In this document: positions 36,869-47,286 of the stretch, one piece after another
Numbering within the stretch: the first letter of the stretch is position 1
Layout of the letters: every line of letters starts with the position of its first letter
NCBI RefSeq assembly: GCF_918797505.1
Contig: NC_092797.1
Location: forward strand, 22,829,372 to 22,893,371
Direction of reading: 5' to 3'
Length of the DNA stretch: 64,000 bases
Source of the DNA: Bemisia tabaci
Taxonomy: Eukaryota; Arthropoda; Insecta; Hemiptera; Aleyrodidae
Notes under the pieces: model-generated
What the model was told of the DNA's origin: nothing
Databases searched by the model: none
What the model saw: the letters and a program-made list of their open reading frames with translations, nothing else
Program-made: the position numbers and the translations under genes

Positions 36869-37100
36869 CACGAAAAAAATTAAAAAGCTGCTTCAAGAAT
36901 TCAATTGCTAAAAAAAGTGACTGCAATGTTTCAATGTAGATTTTACAACAAAAAATGCTACTTTAACCACCCCCGTGGTTAAATTAGTCTACAATAGTGG
37001 TTAAATTAGCATTTTTCTGTTGTGAAATCTACGTTGAAATATTGCAGTCACTTTTTTTTAGCAATTGAATTATTAAATTAGCAATTTAATTTTTTCCGTG
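36869..37100. mobile_element. Foldback element, second copy, TT duplication
   Basis: CACGAAAAAAATTAAAAAGC and TTAATTTTTTCCGTG bound 232 bp, with TT on both sides. The arms pair through GTGACTGCAATG/CATTGCAGTCAC-like sequence and a central ACCACCCCCGTGGTT palindrome. Confidence 0.7.
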
Positions 37101-37359
37101 TTGGATTTTATTTCAGATTTTTGTCCTCTTCTTTACATTAAAAAAATTTTATTAAAACTTGAAATATCAGATTTCCTAATATTACCCCGACTTTTAATTC
37201 GCACTTGACTCAATTTTGCTTTTACACATCAAAATCAAGTCAAAGGCTAAATTTGAAATTCTCGTATTTCAATTGCTAGTATTTGTTTGCTTTTTGGTTT
37301 CAGATATTTTAAACTTTAAGGTTAACATAAGCTCAAATTTCAAATGGTTGATACCGACG

Positions 37360-37400
37360 GCTGGATGCAACTATTCGAGCTCATGGGATGTGCATATTGC
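37360..37400. repeat. Solo end of the CTGGATGCAACTATTCGAGC element
   Basis: CTGGATGCAACTATTCGAGC, then GTGCATATTGCATA. Matches the ends of the element at 52333-53047, but no partner end is nearby. Confidence 0.5.
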
Positions 37401-37993
37401 ATAGCAAAAAAAAGGAAAAATTCTGTCGAACTCCTAAAAGATAAAGTCGATTTAAAGGTATTTTGGGGCTAAAATACCCAAATCACCGGTATTATAAATC
37501 CCGTTATATTATTGAAAAGAAATTGACTCGATATAAATGCAATTGTATTAAATATGTCTTGATTTTGTTATTTTAAACGTCTTTTCATGCAAAGAAGCTC
37601 AACCATGTCCATGCTTTATTCATTCATGAATTGAAAGTAAGCAATCCACATCCCGAAAATCTACCGATTTGCCGTAAAAAATCGCAGAAACTTGATATAC
37701 CAGGTCGATGTACCCACTCTTTGAATTTACCAATCAATTTAGTGAGTGCACGTATGTGAAAGTCAAAATGCTATAGTCATTTTGGGTGCATTCATTTTTC
37801 ATGAAACAATTGTAAGTAATTTCAATCACGAAAAACCATAAATTTTCCGTATAAAATCGAAAAAATCAAAATATGTCGACTCCCTGACGTGAAAATTAAA
37901 TTCTACGTATGAAAATACTTATGTATCGATATGCTGAACAGAATGCCCGCCTCTCCTCGTAATTTACAAACCTACTACTATTTACTTACCTAC

Positions 37994-38055
37994 TTACTAC
38001 GTAATTATATATTTTTCTTATTAAAAACTAAGAAAAATATATAATTACGTAGTAA
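37994..38055. repeat. Perfect hairpin, 27-bp arms, 8-nt loop
   Basis: The arm TTACTACGTAATTATATATT... (37994-38020) is exactly complementary to 38029-38055; the loop is TTAAAAAC. Very AT-rich. It could be a recent tiny palindromic element, or a small-RNA precursor if transcribed; nothing else supports the latter. Confidence 0.8.
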
Positions 38056-38558
38056 TTATAAATAAATACCAAAACAATTATCAATAGATGTCAAAGACTG
38101 ACTGAAAACTTTTATTAACCTCTTATGTGAAAATATACATTTTATCAGCTGACACTGACAATGTTGTCAGATGAACAGCACTATCAGAGCACGGGTACCA
38201 ACTTTTGCAAAGTATAACCGAGGTTACAGATCTGTCAAAGCAACGTTTTGAACAAAACGGAGGAGTTAAATTCTCATTCCGAGAGTGCCGACCTGCTCAA
38301 CCATCCTCGAATCAGTTCGCTTGATTCTGCTTATATATGCATATTTTAAATCAGCGCGTCGCATTCTTAGGCTTTTTTTAAAAAAACCAAGTAACGTAGA
38401 CTCTTGGTATTCACTAATGAAGGCGGGCTGGCTTTTCTTTCCCGAAAAATACTGATCTATTGCGCACCGTTAAGGAATCCTCCCTATGTATCTGTTAATA
38501 CGAGTCAGAGATGTTAGAACAAGGGAAATAGTATCAGAGGACTGCATTGAACACCTAC

Positions 38559-38777
38559 AGGGTTATTCAAAAGTCACGCACCACTGGCCAAAACTTTTAG
38601 TTCTAATTATGATGTAAATTTGCGGTTTAAGACGTTTTTCCTCCTATCGAGGGGGAAACGTGTTTAGATACTTTCCAATTTTTTATCCCCTCGGGGGGAG
38701 GGGGGCGGAGGGCAACTCAAAAATTTCAAACGGCCACCCCGTTCATGGCCAGTGGTGCGTGATTTTTGAATAACCCT
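38559..38777. mobile_element. MITE with AGGGTTATTCAAAA ends
   Basis: AGGGTTATTCAAAAGTCACG with CACCACTGGCC at the left, and the near-exact complement ending GAATAACCCT at the right, about 31-bp arms. 219 bp. No clear target duplication. Confidence 0.7.
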
Positions 38778-39480
38778 CTTTTAATTGCTGCTTGAGTCGC
38801 ACTACCTAAATTAGTCTTAAATACTATTCAAATGATGAGCTAATGTTCAACTTGAAAACCACTCTTTAAGCAACGAACTAATAGAAACTAACTGAATTCA
38901 AATAGTACCAGAATTTTTGTCTGCAAAATTTTGCGGATGAGCCATTATTCTTGGGAAGACCTATTTCAACTCCTAAAATCGCGAAAGTCCATGGAGAGAT
39001 GTGAGGAATTTTGCTAAGAGAGTGAGTTACGTATAATACCTTTGAAATCGTAATTTGATAAACATTTCGGTGAGAGTAGCTCAAAATTGCTCCTGAGATC
39101 CGGTAAATTTTGGACAATTTACCGAGTTTCAGGTCATGGAGGAGGCTTTCCAAGACCCCCTTGATGCGAGAAAAATCCTCTGAACCCTCCTTTGGAGCTA
39201 GGGGAGTTCCTCAGATTCTGCTTGGTGGGGTGCCCCCCCTCCCTAGACTCTCCATGCTATTTTGCCCCCCTCCCCCCTCATGAAAAGTTCCTGGTTCTAC
39301 TCATGAGAGGGCTCATCGGAAAAATTGCTTAAAACCTCCGTCCACTGTTTATGATTGGGTCAAGAGGGTGTGAAAGCGCGGGAAGCTATGCGTCGAGTCG
39401 CGTCGCGTTGGCGATGAGAAGAAGACATGCAAAAAACTGGCATACACGGTTCGGCCCGACCGACCACCACGCTGCGCTGT

Positions 39481-39731
39481 GCTACCGTGCTAAGTAAGAG
39501 CGTTGTATCAGCCATGAGGCGTTGCTGAATTTCCTTCGACAAATCATAAATTTTCAAGAAAATTTGTGAATATTCCTCCTCCGATTTTTCGCAGGATTTC
39601 GTTCGTAATTTGATCCAAGAAGTTTGAAAACTTCAAGGAAAGATATTCAAAACTTTCTTCAAAAATTCAATTCATAGAGGGAATTCGGCAACATTCGAAT
39701 GCTTGTGCGGCGTTTTTACTTGGTACGGCAC
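39481..39731. mobile_element. MITE family A copy
   Basis: Ends ACCGTGCTAAGTAAGAGCG and GCGGCGTTTTTACTTGGTAC; subterminal GAGGCGTTGCTGAATTTC pairs with GAATTCGGCAAC. It abuts the next MITE at 39728. Confidence 0.65.
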
Positions 39732-39965
39732 AAAGTGGATCGAGTAAATTAGAAAAGTTGGACATAAAATGTTTGACTAAAACTGCAAATTTTGATTATT
39801 ATTTCGTCATATTTTAGACTTTAAGGGGTGTTTCTAAAAGATAATTTCACGAGAAAACCGATGGAGCCACTTTTAGAGCCTCAAAGTTTTGTATAAATGG
39901 AGTTACAAGCGTTTAAAGTTTCCGAAGTTTAGCCGACCTCTCCTATTGACTGGATCCACTGTGCG
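39728..39965. mobile_element. MITE family G copy
   Basis: GGCACAAAGTGGATCGAGT and TGGATCCACTGTGCGG bound 238 bp. The interior AAACTGCAAATTTTGAT and GTATAAATGGAGTTAC match the reverse of the 63369 copy. Confidence 0.7.
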
Positions 39966-40324
39966 GCAGTGTGGTCGCAAGTGGGTTTGATTGGTCCCCA
40001 GCGCGTCGTCATCGGTACGTTTGTTAGTAAGCGCGACACAAGTCGCTCGTCAGTTACTTAATTTTTTCACGTAATAAACTTGTTAGCGCAGGTGTGAGTG
40101 ACGAAATTCCGACGTGGTCGTTCCGCCCGGCCCGGCCCACCGCGACGACAAGAGCGCCCTTTTGAGTCGCGGCGGGCTTTTGAACTTGACTGTATGCGTA
40201 TGCCTGATCGGAAGTGATCATTTTGTCGCTATTGCCAAATGATTAGCACGACCTTTCATTTCTGATCGGCTGGACTAGAGGGGGAGAGGAAACTGCGAGT
40301 ACTCTCAGGTAGAGTACCTTTAAT

Positions 40325-40569
40325 CTGCCGTGCAACGCAAGAACGCCGTAAACGCCATTTTAAAGTTTTTGTAAATAATGTATCATATCAGAAAAACTTG
40401 TGTACCTTGAGACAATGTTTTTACCAAACCTTGTCTTTTGCAAATTCTATCAAGAATTTGACCTGAAATTTGGGGTGCATGGGTAAAAGAGCTTATATTT
40501 TATAAAGTGTGAAGTTCCAAAGCGTGAAAAAAGCAGTGGCATCTCTGAGTAAAAGTTGCTCCTTGCACG
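40325..40569. mobile_element. MITE family A variant, inverted relative to 25868
   Basis: CTGCCGTGCAACGCAAGAAC at the left; TTGCACGG at the right. The interior follows the complement of 25868-26114. Confidence 0.6.
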
Positions 40570-41312
40570 GAAGACTCAGGCCTAAGCAAGGAAAAATTAG
40601 GGGCCTGACTATGTTCACGCAAAGAAAATCACTTTAAAGTGAACCAATATTAAGTATGTGTTCAAACTTATTATTTGTATTTCTTCATTTTTCCATATGT
40701 TCATTGATCCTTCATTATAAAAATACGTCGATTCACAAATATAGCAATTTATGAATGTTAGTTTTCCATCAGAGCAATCTTTAAGTGATAAGCTGCAAAA
40801 TATCTCGCAAAAAATAAAATTATACGAGGAAAAGTCATTGCTTTACGCGAAGCGTCCTGGTCGGACGTTGGGTGAATTTTCATGTTTTCTTCTTCTAGCA
40901 ATCGTGCTGTCTGAGAGTGATACCACTATTCGGCCACGTGGGAGCTCGGGTTGCCTACACTGAAAACTGAAGGCGAACTGACAGTGAGGTAAAGCGACCG
41001 CTCCGCATTCCGCATGCCACGCTCATTGTCAGTGAATTACTCCTGCTTCTCCCCTCAAGCAATGATGGTGTCTGAGAATGATACCTCGTGTTCCTACATT
41101 CAAAACTAAGGGCAAACAGAAAAATAGCTGAAGTCAAATCTACGACGATTTTCAAGGTTTCTCCTGATGCAAACAAAATCCCTTGATAATCATCGATTTT
41201 TCAGGTTTCTAGATTGCTCGTCGGAGTTTACGCTTTATGGCTGAATATTTTTAAAAATTAGTCAGGAGGGCTCCGGAAATCTGTCTTCTAGGTATATTCC
41301 ATACCACTGCCG

Positions 41313-41328
41313 CCCCCCCCCCCCCCCC
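41313..41328. repeat. Poly-C run (16)
   Basis: Sixteen C in a row, 355 bp before the tRNA gene. Confidence 0.9.
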
Positions 41329-41683
41329 TCTGAGTGGAGCCCGAACGCCTCAGAAGTACACGCCATCCGGACCTTTTTTCACCAGTCCGACCCGGTATGC
41401 ATTGTCATAATAATGGCTAATGTATCTCTACACAGAGCTTATCCGTAAATGTGACCGTCTGACGCCTAGCCAAGATGCAACGCATGTGGAATTGAATTAT
41501 TTGTGTTTAAACACTAAATTTTGTTGGGTTTCTGCAGTAAATGTCACAGAATCGAGTTTAATAGGAAGAAATCTCGTATCAATTTTTTTTGCGGAGAGGT
41601 AACATATAATTTTCTATAGAAAAATAAACTTTGCTCTACACCTTGAAAACAGGGAATAAAATTTCTCCGGCGCATTTCATCTG

Positions 41684-41755
41684 TCCTCGGTAGTATAGTG
41701 GTCAGTATCCCCGCCTGTCACGCGGGAGACCGGGGTTCGATTCCCCGCCGGGGAG
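41684..41755 (+). tRNA. tRNA-Asp (anticodon GTC)
   Basis: A 72-nt cloverleaf without intron. The acceptor stem TCCTCGG pairs with CCGGGGA (one T-G wobble), with G as discriminator base at 41755. The D arm contains TAGTATAGTGGT (A box). The anticodon stem CCCGC/GCGGG carries the loop CTGTCAC with anticodon GTC. The T arm CGGGG/CCCCG has loop TTCGATT (B box). It decodes GAC and GAU. A T4 run follows at 41761-41764. The typical eukaryotic nuclear form suggests a functional gene. Confidence 0.95.
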
Positions 41756-41760
41756 GACTA

Positions 41761-41764
41761 TTTT
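41761..41764 (+). terminator. RNA polymerase III T-run terminator
   Basis: TTTT five bases after the tRNA-Asp 3' end, the usual Pol III stop. Confidence 0.7.
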
Positions 41765-44700
41765 AATATTCTCATTTCTTAAACTCAAGATAATTTCTAC
41801 ATCAAGCGTGCATGATATAGGTAACTGTTTCGATAATTTTGCACATCTTCATTAATGTGTAAATGTTGATCCCCACAAGCAAAGTTATGTTCATCAGCGA
41901 CCATTAATGTACCTACACTGGCGGGTTATGCTTTTACAATTAGACCATTGTTTCAGTTAATATTTTCTAAAAGAAGGAATTCTATTTTTAGAAAAAAACC
42001 AAAATTCAACTACCACTGACCAGTGGGAAACATTCACCGAATGTTCCTTTTAATTTAGGTTTACTTCCTGTCATGGCACCGTTCCTAATCCGATGTGCAA
42101 CGGGCGGTAAACATCACGGAGATCATGCCATGCATTTTCGTTTGCTTTTTGAGTAGCGTAAGTAGCAGTACTCATATCATGCAGAAAACCATCCCTTGCG
42201 ACTAAAATTGCGATTCATGAGTAATTTATGTGGTGAAAAAATTTGCAAGAGGTGGCCAAAAATAAGCAGCAGCGTGGTCAAAAACAAGTCATTGAGGAGA
42301 GATGGGCCTATTGAAAGTCTGCACTTTCCTCCAAGACAGGATATTTTTTTTAAATACAAATAAAAACACTTTTTTGTGATTTTCAGGATTTTTCATCTTT
42401 AAACCCTCCGGGCTCTGTGAAAAATTCTTAAACCCCCCACTACCCTCTCACCAATGGAATTTACAACGCCACTTTAGAGAATGTTCAAATATTTTAATTA
42501 TGTAGCGTTAAAATAATTTATTACAGTTAGACTTACATTCCCTATGCCCGTACAAATTTAATGATTTTGACACAATTTCGCATAATTTTCTACGCGCAAT
42601 TAGTGATGTTTCAAAAATTTTAGTTAAAACTAAATTGCACCGTAAAAACCGTAAGTTCTTAGAAAACTGAAGAGGAGAGCAAATTTGACAACTCTGAGGG
42701 TCTTAGACCCGCTACAAAGATAAAGCTGCGTGAAGATGAGCGTCAATTAGAAGTGTTGATACGAGACCGTTGTAGCTTATTAGCAACAAAGTTCAGCCAC
42801 CGGTCTGTTTGACGCCTTCCTGTTAAAAGGGCGTAACTACTCTAGCAGATGAACTCTGTTGTCCATGTAACCCGATGCTCCTTTGGGCTCATCTCAAATT
42901 GTAGGTACGCCCTTTCGTCAGCCAAGCGACGTATTGATCGGGCCGCATCGTATCTTTAACTGACAGCAACCACCATTACACCGATTCACGGTGTGATCTC
43001 AACTCTGAATAATCTATGCATATGATAATCGGTCAATTGTGAACGTCATAGATCGTTTACATATCCACTTGGATAAACTGTTGTGTCACTTGTTGCCTTG
43101 CTATTTTCACTTTCCTCCTCATGCGCTTTCCCAGCCATTGTGTTGTGTTTTCATTTTAATTTTTCGCCTGAAATTACCTACTATTAGCGCTAACTTTATA
43201 TCAGTAAGTTTGAGTAATAATTATTTCGATACACTAGTTGGAGTGTCTTTCAGAGTGTTAACCTCAAAAAATTAAAACGTGAGGTAAATACTGGTGCTAT
43301 TGTTTGGTGCACAAAGTTGATAATTAGGATTTTTCATTTTTTTTTAAAAAATTACAACACAAAATTTTACACAGGTCAGGTGAACTTTTAGAATAGTGTT
43401 TTAAGGATTGAATATTGGTGTTTCGCAACGTTCATATCACGAAACAAGTTCACTCAACGTTTACTATTTGAATGTATACAGGTAATCATTTAATGCATTG
43501 GTTGATGTATTACGATTTATGTATTACTTTTAATGAAGTATCTCCAGCGTATGCGCTGTTTTGAGGGGCTAATTTTTATGTGCTTTGCCACCGCTTAATC
43601 AACATCCCGGTTCAAAAGAAAAACAAACAAAAAAATCTCTGGAATTTTTTTTTCTTATCAGAAGTTTTGCATTATTGAAGAATCCAGCTTGTGTCTCTCT
43701 GTTCCGAACAACGTTGCCCACGAAACAGCGTAATTTATTATAGTTACTGTGTTGGAATTTCTGTACATTTTCTAAAAGGCTGGTTTGTTGTCAAAATTTT
43801 AGTGTGAGGAGCGGAATGATTTATTAAACACCCCATTAGTAATTGGTACACAAAACCACTAAATATTTTGTTTCTTTGTTCGTTGAATATCACCAACACT
43901 AATACGAAGAATAAAGGCAGATTGATCAAATTTTATACGGAAGGATGGAATGGAGCGATCCCGTCGACAAAACGTTTAAGGATCTTTTAAAATAAAAGGG
44001 ATAAGGCTCAAAGGAGGCAATGAAAAGTGCTTTGAGATTCCTCAAAAAGTGTCGAATAGAGGCCACTAAATTTCGCCAAAAGGGACCTCTACTGAGCCTG
44101 CAGGGCTCAAATTCAGGTAGCTATTGTCCGTCAGGGATATGGGCCAGCCCGACTATGATAAAAGCGGCTTAAAAGTTATCAGACAATTTTTTTTTATTAT
44201 GCATTTAAAAAAAGTCTGAATTTTTCAAAGGAAAATTTTTTTTCGGGCAACAAAATTGAAGATTTCGAGAAAAATAAATCTTTACTCACAGTCGAGTACT
44301 TCATCACAAGAGGAGAAACCGAGAATTTTCCGAAAAACGTCTCGAAGAATGGTCGGTGATTTATTTAACAAAAATTGTATTTTATACTTTAATTCCTCCT
44401 TCAAAATTATCGTTTCAAGTTTTGAGAGGTAGTCGCCGTCGTCAAACCGTGTTCACGTTTTGACGCTGACCTTTGGCAACGCTTTGTGATAATGCCGCCG
44501 AAGATTACCGCGCATGTTGCCAAGTTTTACGGATATTGAGTGAACAAATACTTAATCAAATATTTGATTTCATATTTCATTTAAATAGGAGTGAGTAAGG
44601 GAATAAGCATATCACAGTTAAATTTTGGACGAGCCCCAAAAAAGAAAATGAGAAAAAAAAAATGAGAGGAAAAACTATGCGTATTTTAAAGAAAATATGG

Positions 44701-45560
44701 TTTTTAGTCGCAAGGTGTCGAACTTACGATTTTCGTTCGGCCAACTTGTAATATCAGTCACAATGAAATTATAACAATTTTAGCCAAAATTAAAGGACTG
44801 AATAATCTAGAAGCCATTATATCCCTGGTTAACTTACAGGAGATTATTGACCAAAGTTAGCAATACACGATTAGATTCATCAAAAGTTTTGTATAAACAT
44901 TACTCATTTATTGATCTTTAAAGATTTATAATTTGCAGGTTTTACTCTCACTTGCAAACTTCGATTTTTTCATAATTTGGTTCATAGGAAAGTTTCAAAG
45001 GAAGACAGATGAGGCAAAAAGTAATGAGTTTATGGGATTCAGCAAAAAAAACTGATAAGGACTGATAAAAATTCGACTACATGCTTGTTAAAAAGTAAGA
45101 GTCCACTTAAGATAAAAATGCTCTCTTAACTTTAAAATGATTTTATGGAATGGTTTACATGAATAAACGGCGGTTACAGTTTTAGGTATGCTCTTCGATT
45201 CGGCAACATTTCCAGACATGGCTGTTGCCATGTTTTTGCCCTTTAATTCTTGTATATGACGCGGAGGTTCCTGGTTCACTTATCGCCTTTGAGTCACAAT
45301 GCATTGAACTTATTCGACTATAATGAATACTCCGTTTGCAAATGTTGCCTTATCTTAAAAGCTTTTTATATACTATCATTATCAGATTGATCATCATTAC
45401 AGACTTTTATCTTGATATTGTTGTTGAGGTTCCAGATTAAGTTCATCACATCTTGAACCGATGACAAAACATCAATTAAAATAATGGGTCCGATTGTTGA
45501 GTTCCTGGATTCAACATAAATTAACACAAAATGGGCAGTGGTACCTACTGAAATACATAT
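41765..45560. other. AT-rich intergenic, nothing assigned
   Basis: No exon or element boundary recognised. Short ORFs here lack recognisable domains. Confidence 0.45.
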
Positions 45561-45813
45561 CGACGGTGAAACTACCAAACCACGTATCTCGGTTTGCGAC
45601 GTCGCAGACTTCCTGTCATACTTTATTTTTTAAATGAAAAACTACCTAACATCCAGTCTTGAAAATTTCTGTGATTTTTCCTCTTTGTGCGGAAAAAATT
45701 CTGTAAAAATTTCAAGGAATGATATTGAATCGGTCTACTTCAAAAAAATAAAATGTGAGCGTAGATTTTTAAACACTGCAAACGAGATACGTGGTTTGGT
45801 AGTTTCACCGTCG
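45561..45813. mobile_element. 253-bp MITE, CGACGGTGAAACTACC ends, ATAT duplication
   Basis: Inverted ends CGACGGTGAAACTACCAAAC and complement; ATAT at 45557-45560 and 45814-45817. Same length and nearly the same sequence, inverted, as 62752-63004. Confidence 0.85.
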
Positions 45814-45884
45814 ATATCCAAATAAGGTTCTTGTAATGCAGTCAGGGAAGTGAAACTTTAAAAATGACATACGTATATGTTGTG

Positions 45885-46775
45885 CAGGGCCGGATTTACT
45901 AACTTGCCTGCATGGACCGTCTGTATTTTGCCGCCCTCTTCTCATTCATTTTGAAACATCAATAAAAACCATCAAGTGAACGTGCCGGAGGGGGAAGAGT
46001 GCATAAGAAACGTTCACTCGCGTTGGTCACATTTTTTGCGGAAGCCCTGTCAACACTACTAGCAAAAGTTCACTGAACTTGGCGCGAAAGTTAAGTTCCG
46101 TAAACCTATCTCTGTATGGACAAGGCCTTCCATTTACAAGAAATGAACCACGAAATTATGAGGGAACAAACAAATGTGGTTTAATAATTTTAACTTCCGC
46201 CGCCGCGCCGCGCTGACCGCACTGTGTTTGGCGCAATGCATGAAGTATTCCTACAGTCTTACATGCGCTATGCGTTTCGGGCCGACCGCTGCTGCACGCA
46301 CTGTGTTTGACGCAATGCGTGAAGTATTCATGCATTCTTGTAGGCGCTATGCGTTTCACACACTGCCCGCTGCTGACCGCAGCGACCGCATTGTCTTTGG
46401 CGCAATGCGTGAAGTATTCATGTAGTCTTGTAGGCGCTAATATGTGTTACATGCCGACCGCTGCGCCGAGGGTTTCTCCTTTTCATCTCACGTTCTCGTC
46501 ATCATTGCTCTCTGCGCCGCGCCGTTCCGGGCCAAATTCCGTGTTCGGTTTCTCTCTTAGTCTTAAGTCGACTAATTGAAGGTGCTGTCTATTGAATCAC
46601 AGAGGGACGACAAAATTAGAGATATACTCTCAGGAAATGAGAGATTTTGTCACCTTTTCTCGTTCGTAATTGTTTTTTCTGAATCCGATTTTTCTTTATA
46701 GCTACATTAAAAAAAATTGCAAAATTTGCCGCCGTGGGCCGCGGCCCATTTGGCCATCCCCTTAATCCGGCCCTG
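45885..46775. mobile_element. hAT-like element, second copy (reverse), 8-bp duplication with one mismatch
   Basis: CAGGGCCGGATTTAC and AATCCGGCCCTG ends; ATGTTGTG and ATGTTGTA flank it. 891 bp. The interior matches the reverse of 31996-33426 and also carries three units with GCAATGCGTGAAGTATTC-like sequence, about 80-88 bp apart (46231, 46311, 46399). No transposase. Confidence 0.8.
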
Positions 46776-47071
46776 ATGTTGTATCCAGCAAATTGTAATT
46801 TTTCCACACCTGTATTTAGGAGGACATTCTGGAATTTTGATGAAACACAAATCGAAAATTAGGTAGCGCTGAAATACTTACTTCAGCTCACTTTCCAAAC
46901 CATATGGTTCACCTGCCCGGCATTGGTTCAATTAAGGAATGGAGTGAACTGAATGTTCGTATTTTGGAATATGTAACTCGAACTGTGTATATGTATGTTA
47001 ATTCGTGCTTCCTGTATTTGTATTGCATATCCAGTGAAATGGAAGACAAACTTATGGCGCTAATACCTAAT

Positions 47072-47190
47072 CTGCCATGCTAAGGAAGAACGCCGTATGA
47101 GCCTTCAGACGTTGCCAAGTTTCCTCCTATAAAAACAGAATTTACTGGGAAAATTGCGAATATTATTCAGATTATCTTCGCGGGTAACAA
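47072..47190. mobile_element. MITE family A, left-end fragment
   Basis: CTGCCATGCTAAGGAAGAAC followed by CAGACGTTGCCAAGTTTCC; the right end is missing. Just upstream of DBT. Confidence 0.6.
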
Positions 47191-47244
47191 TTGAGAGATA
47201 AGTTTAAATATAATATTTTAAGATAATATTTTGGTTTGTTTTAG

Positions 47245-47286
47245 GTTCAATAATGTGTGAGTTGGCGGCGTGCCCATAGTCGCAGA
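47245..47286 (+). promoter_or_regulatory. 5' UTR segment of DBT after a likely splice acceptor
   Basis: TTTTGGTTTGTTTTAG ends at 47244 and looks like a 3' splice site. The exon would then start 42 nt before the ATG, with a non-coding first exon further upstream that I could not locate. A MITE fragment (47072-47190) sits in the presumed intron. No TATA box or clear start site is visible. Confidence 0.4.
47253..47279 (+). promoter_or_regulatory. Upstream ORF of nine codons before DBT
   Basis: ATG at 47253 reads MCELAACP and then stops at TAG (47277-47279), seven bases before the DBT ATG. It is in a different frame from DBT. If the mRNA starts upstream, this uORF could lower translation of the main ORF. 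Whether it is used is not shown. Confidence 0.4.

Noticed and set aside
46174..46579. ORFs of 83-90 aa with internal repeats
   Set aside because: They are translations of the tandem units inside the hAT-like element.
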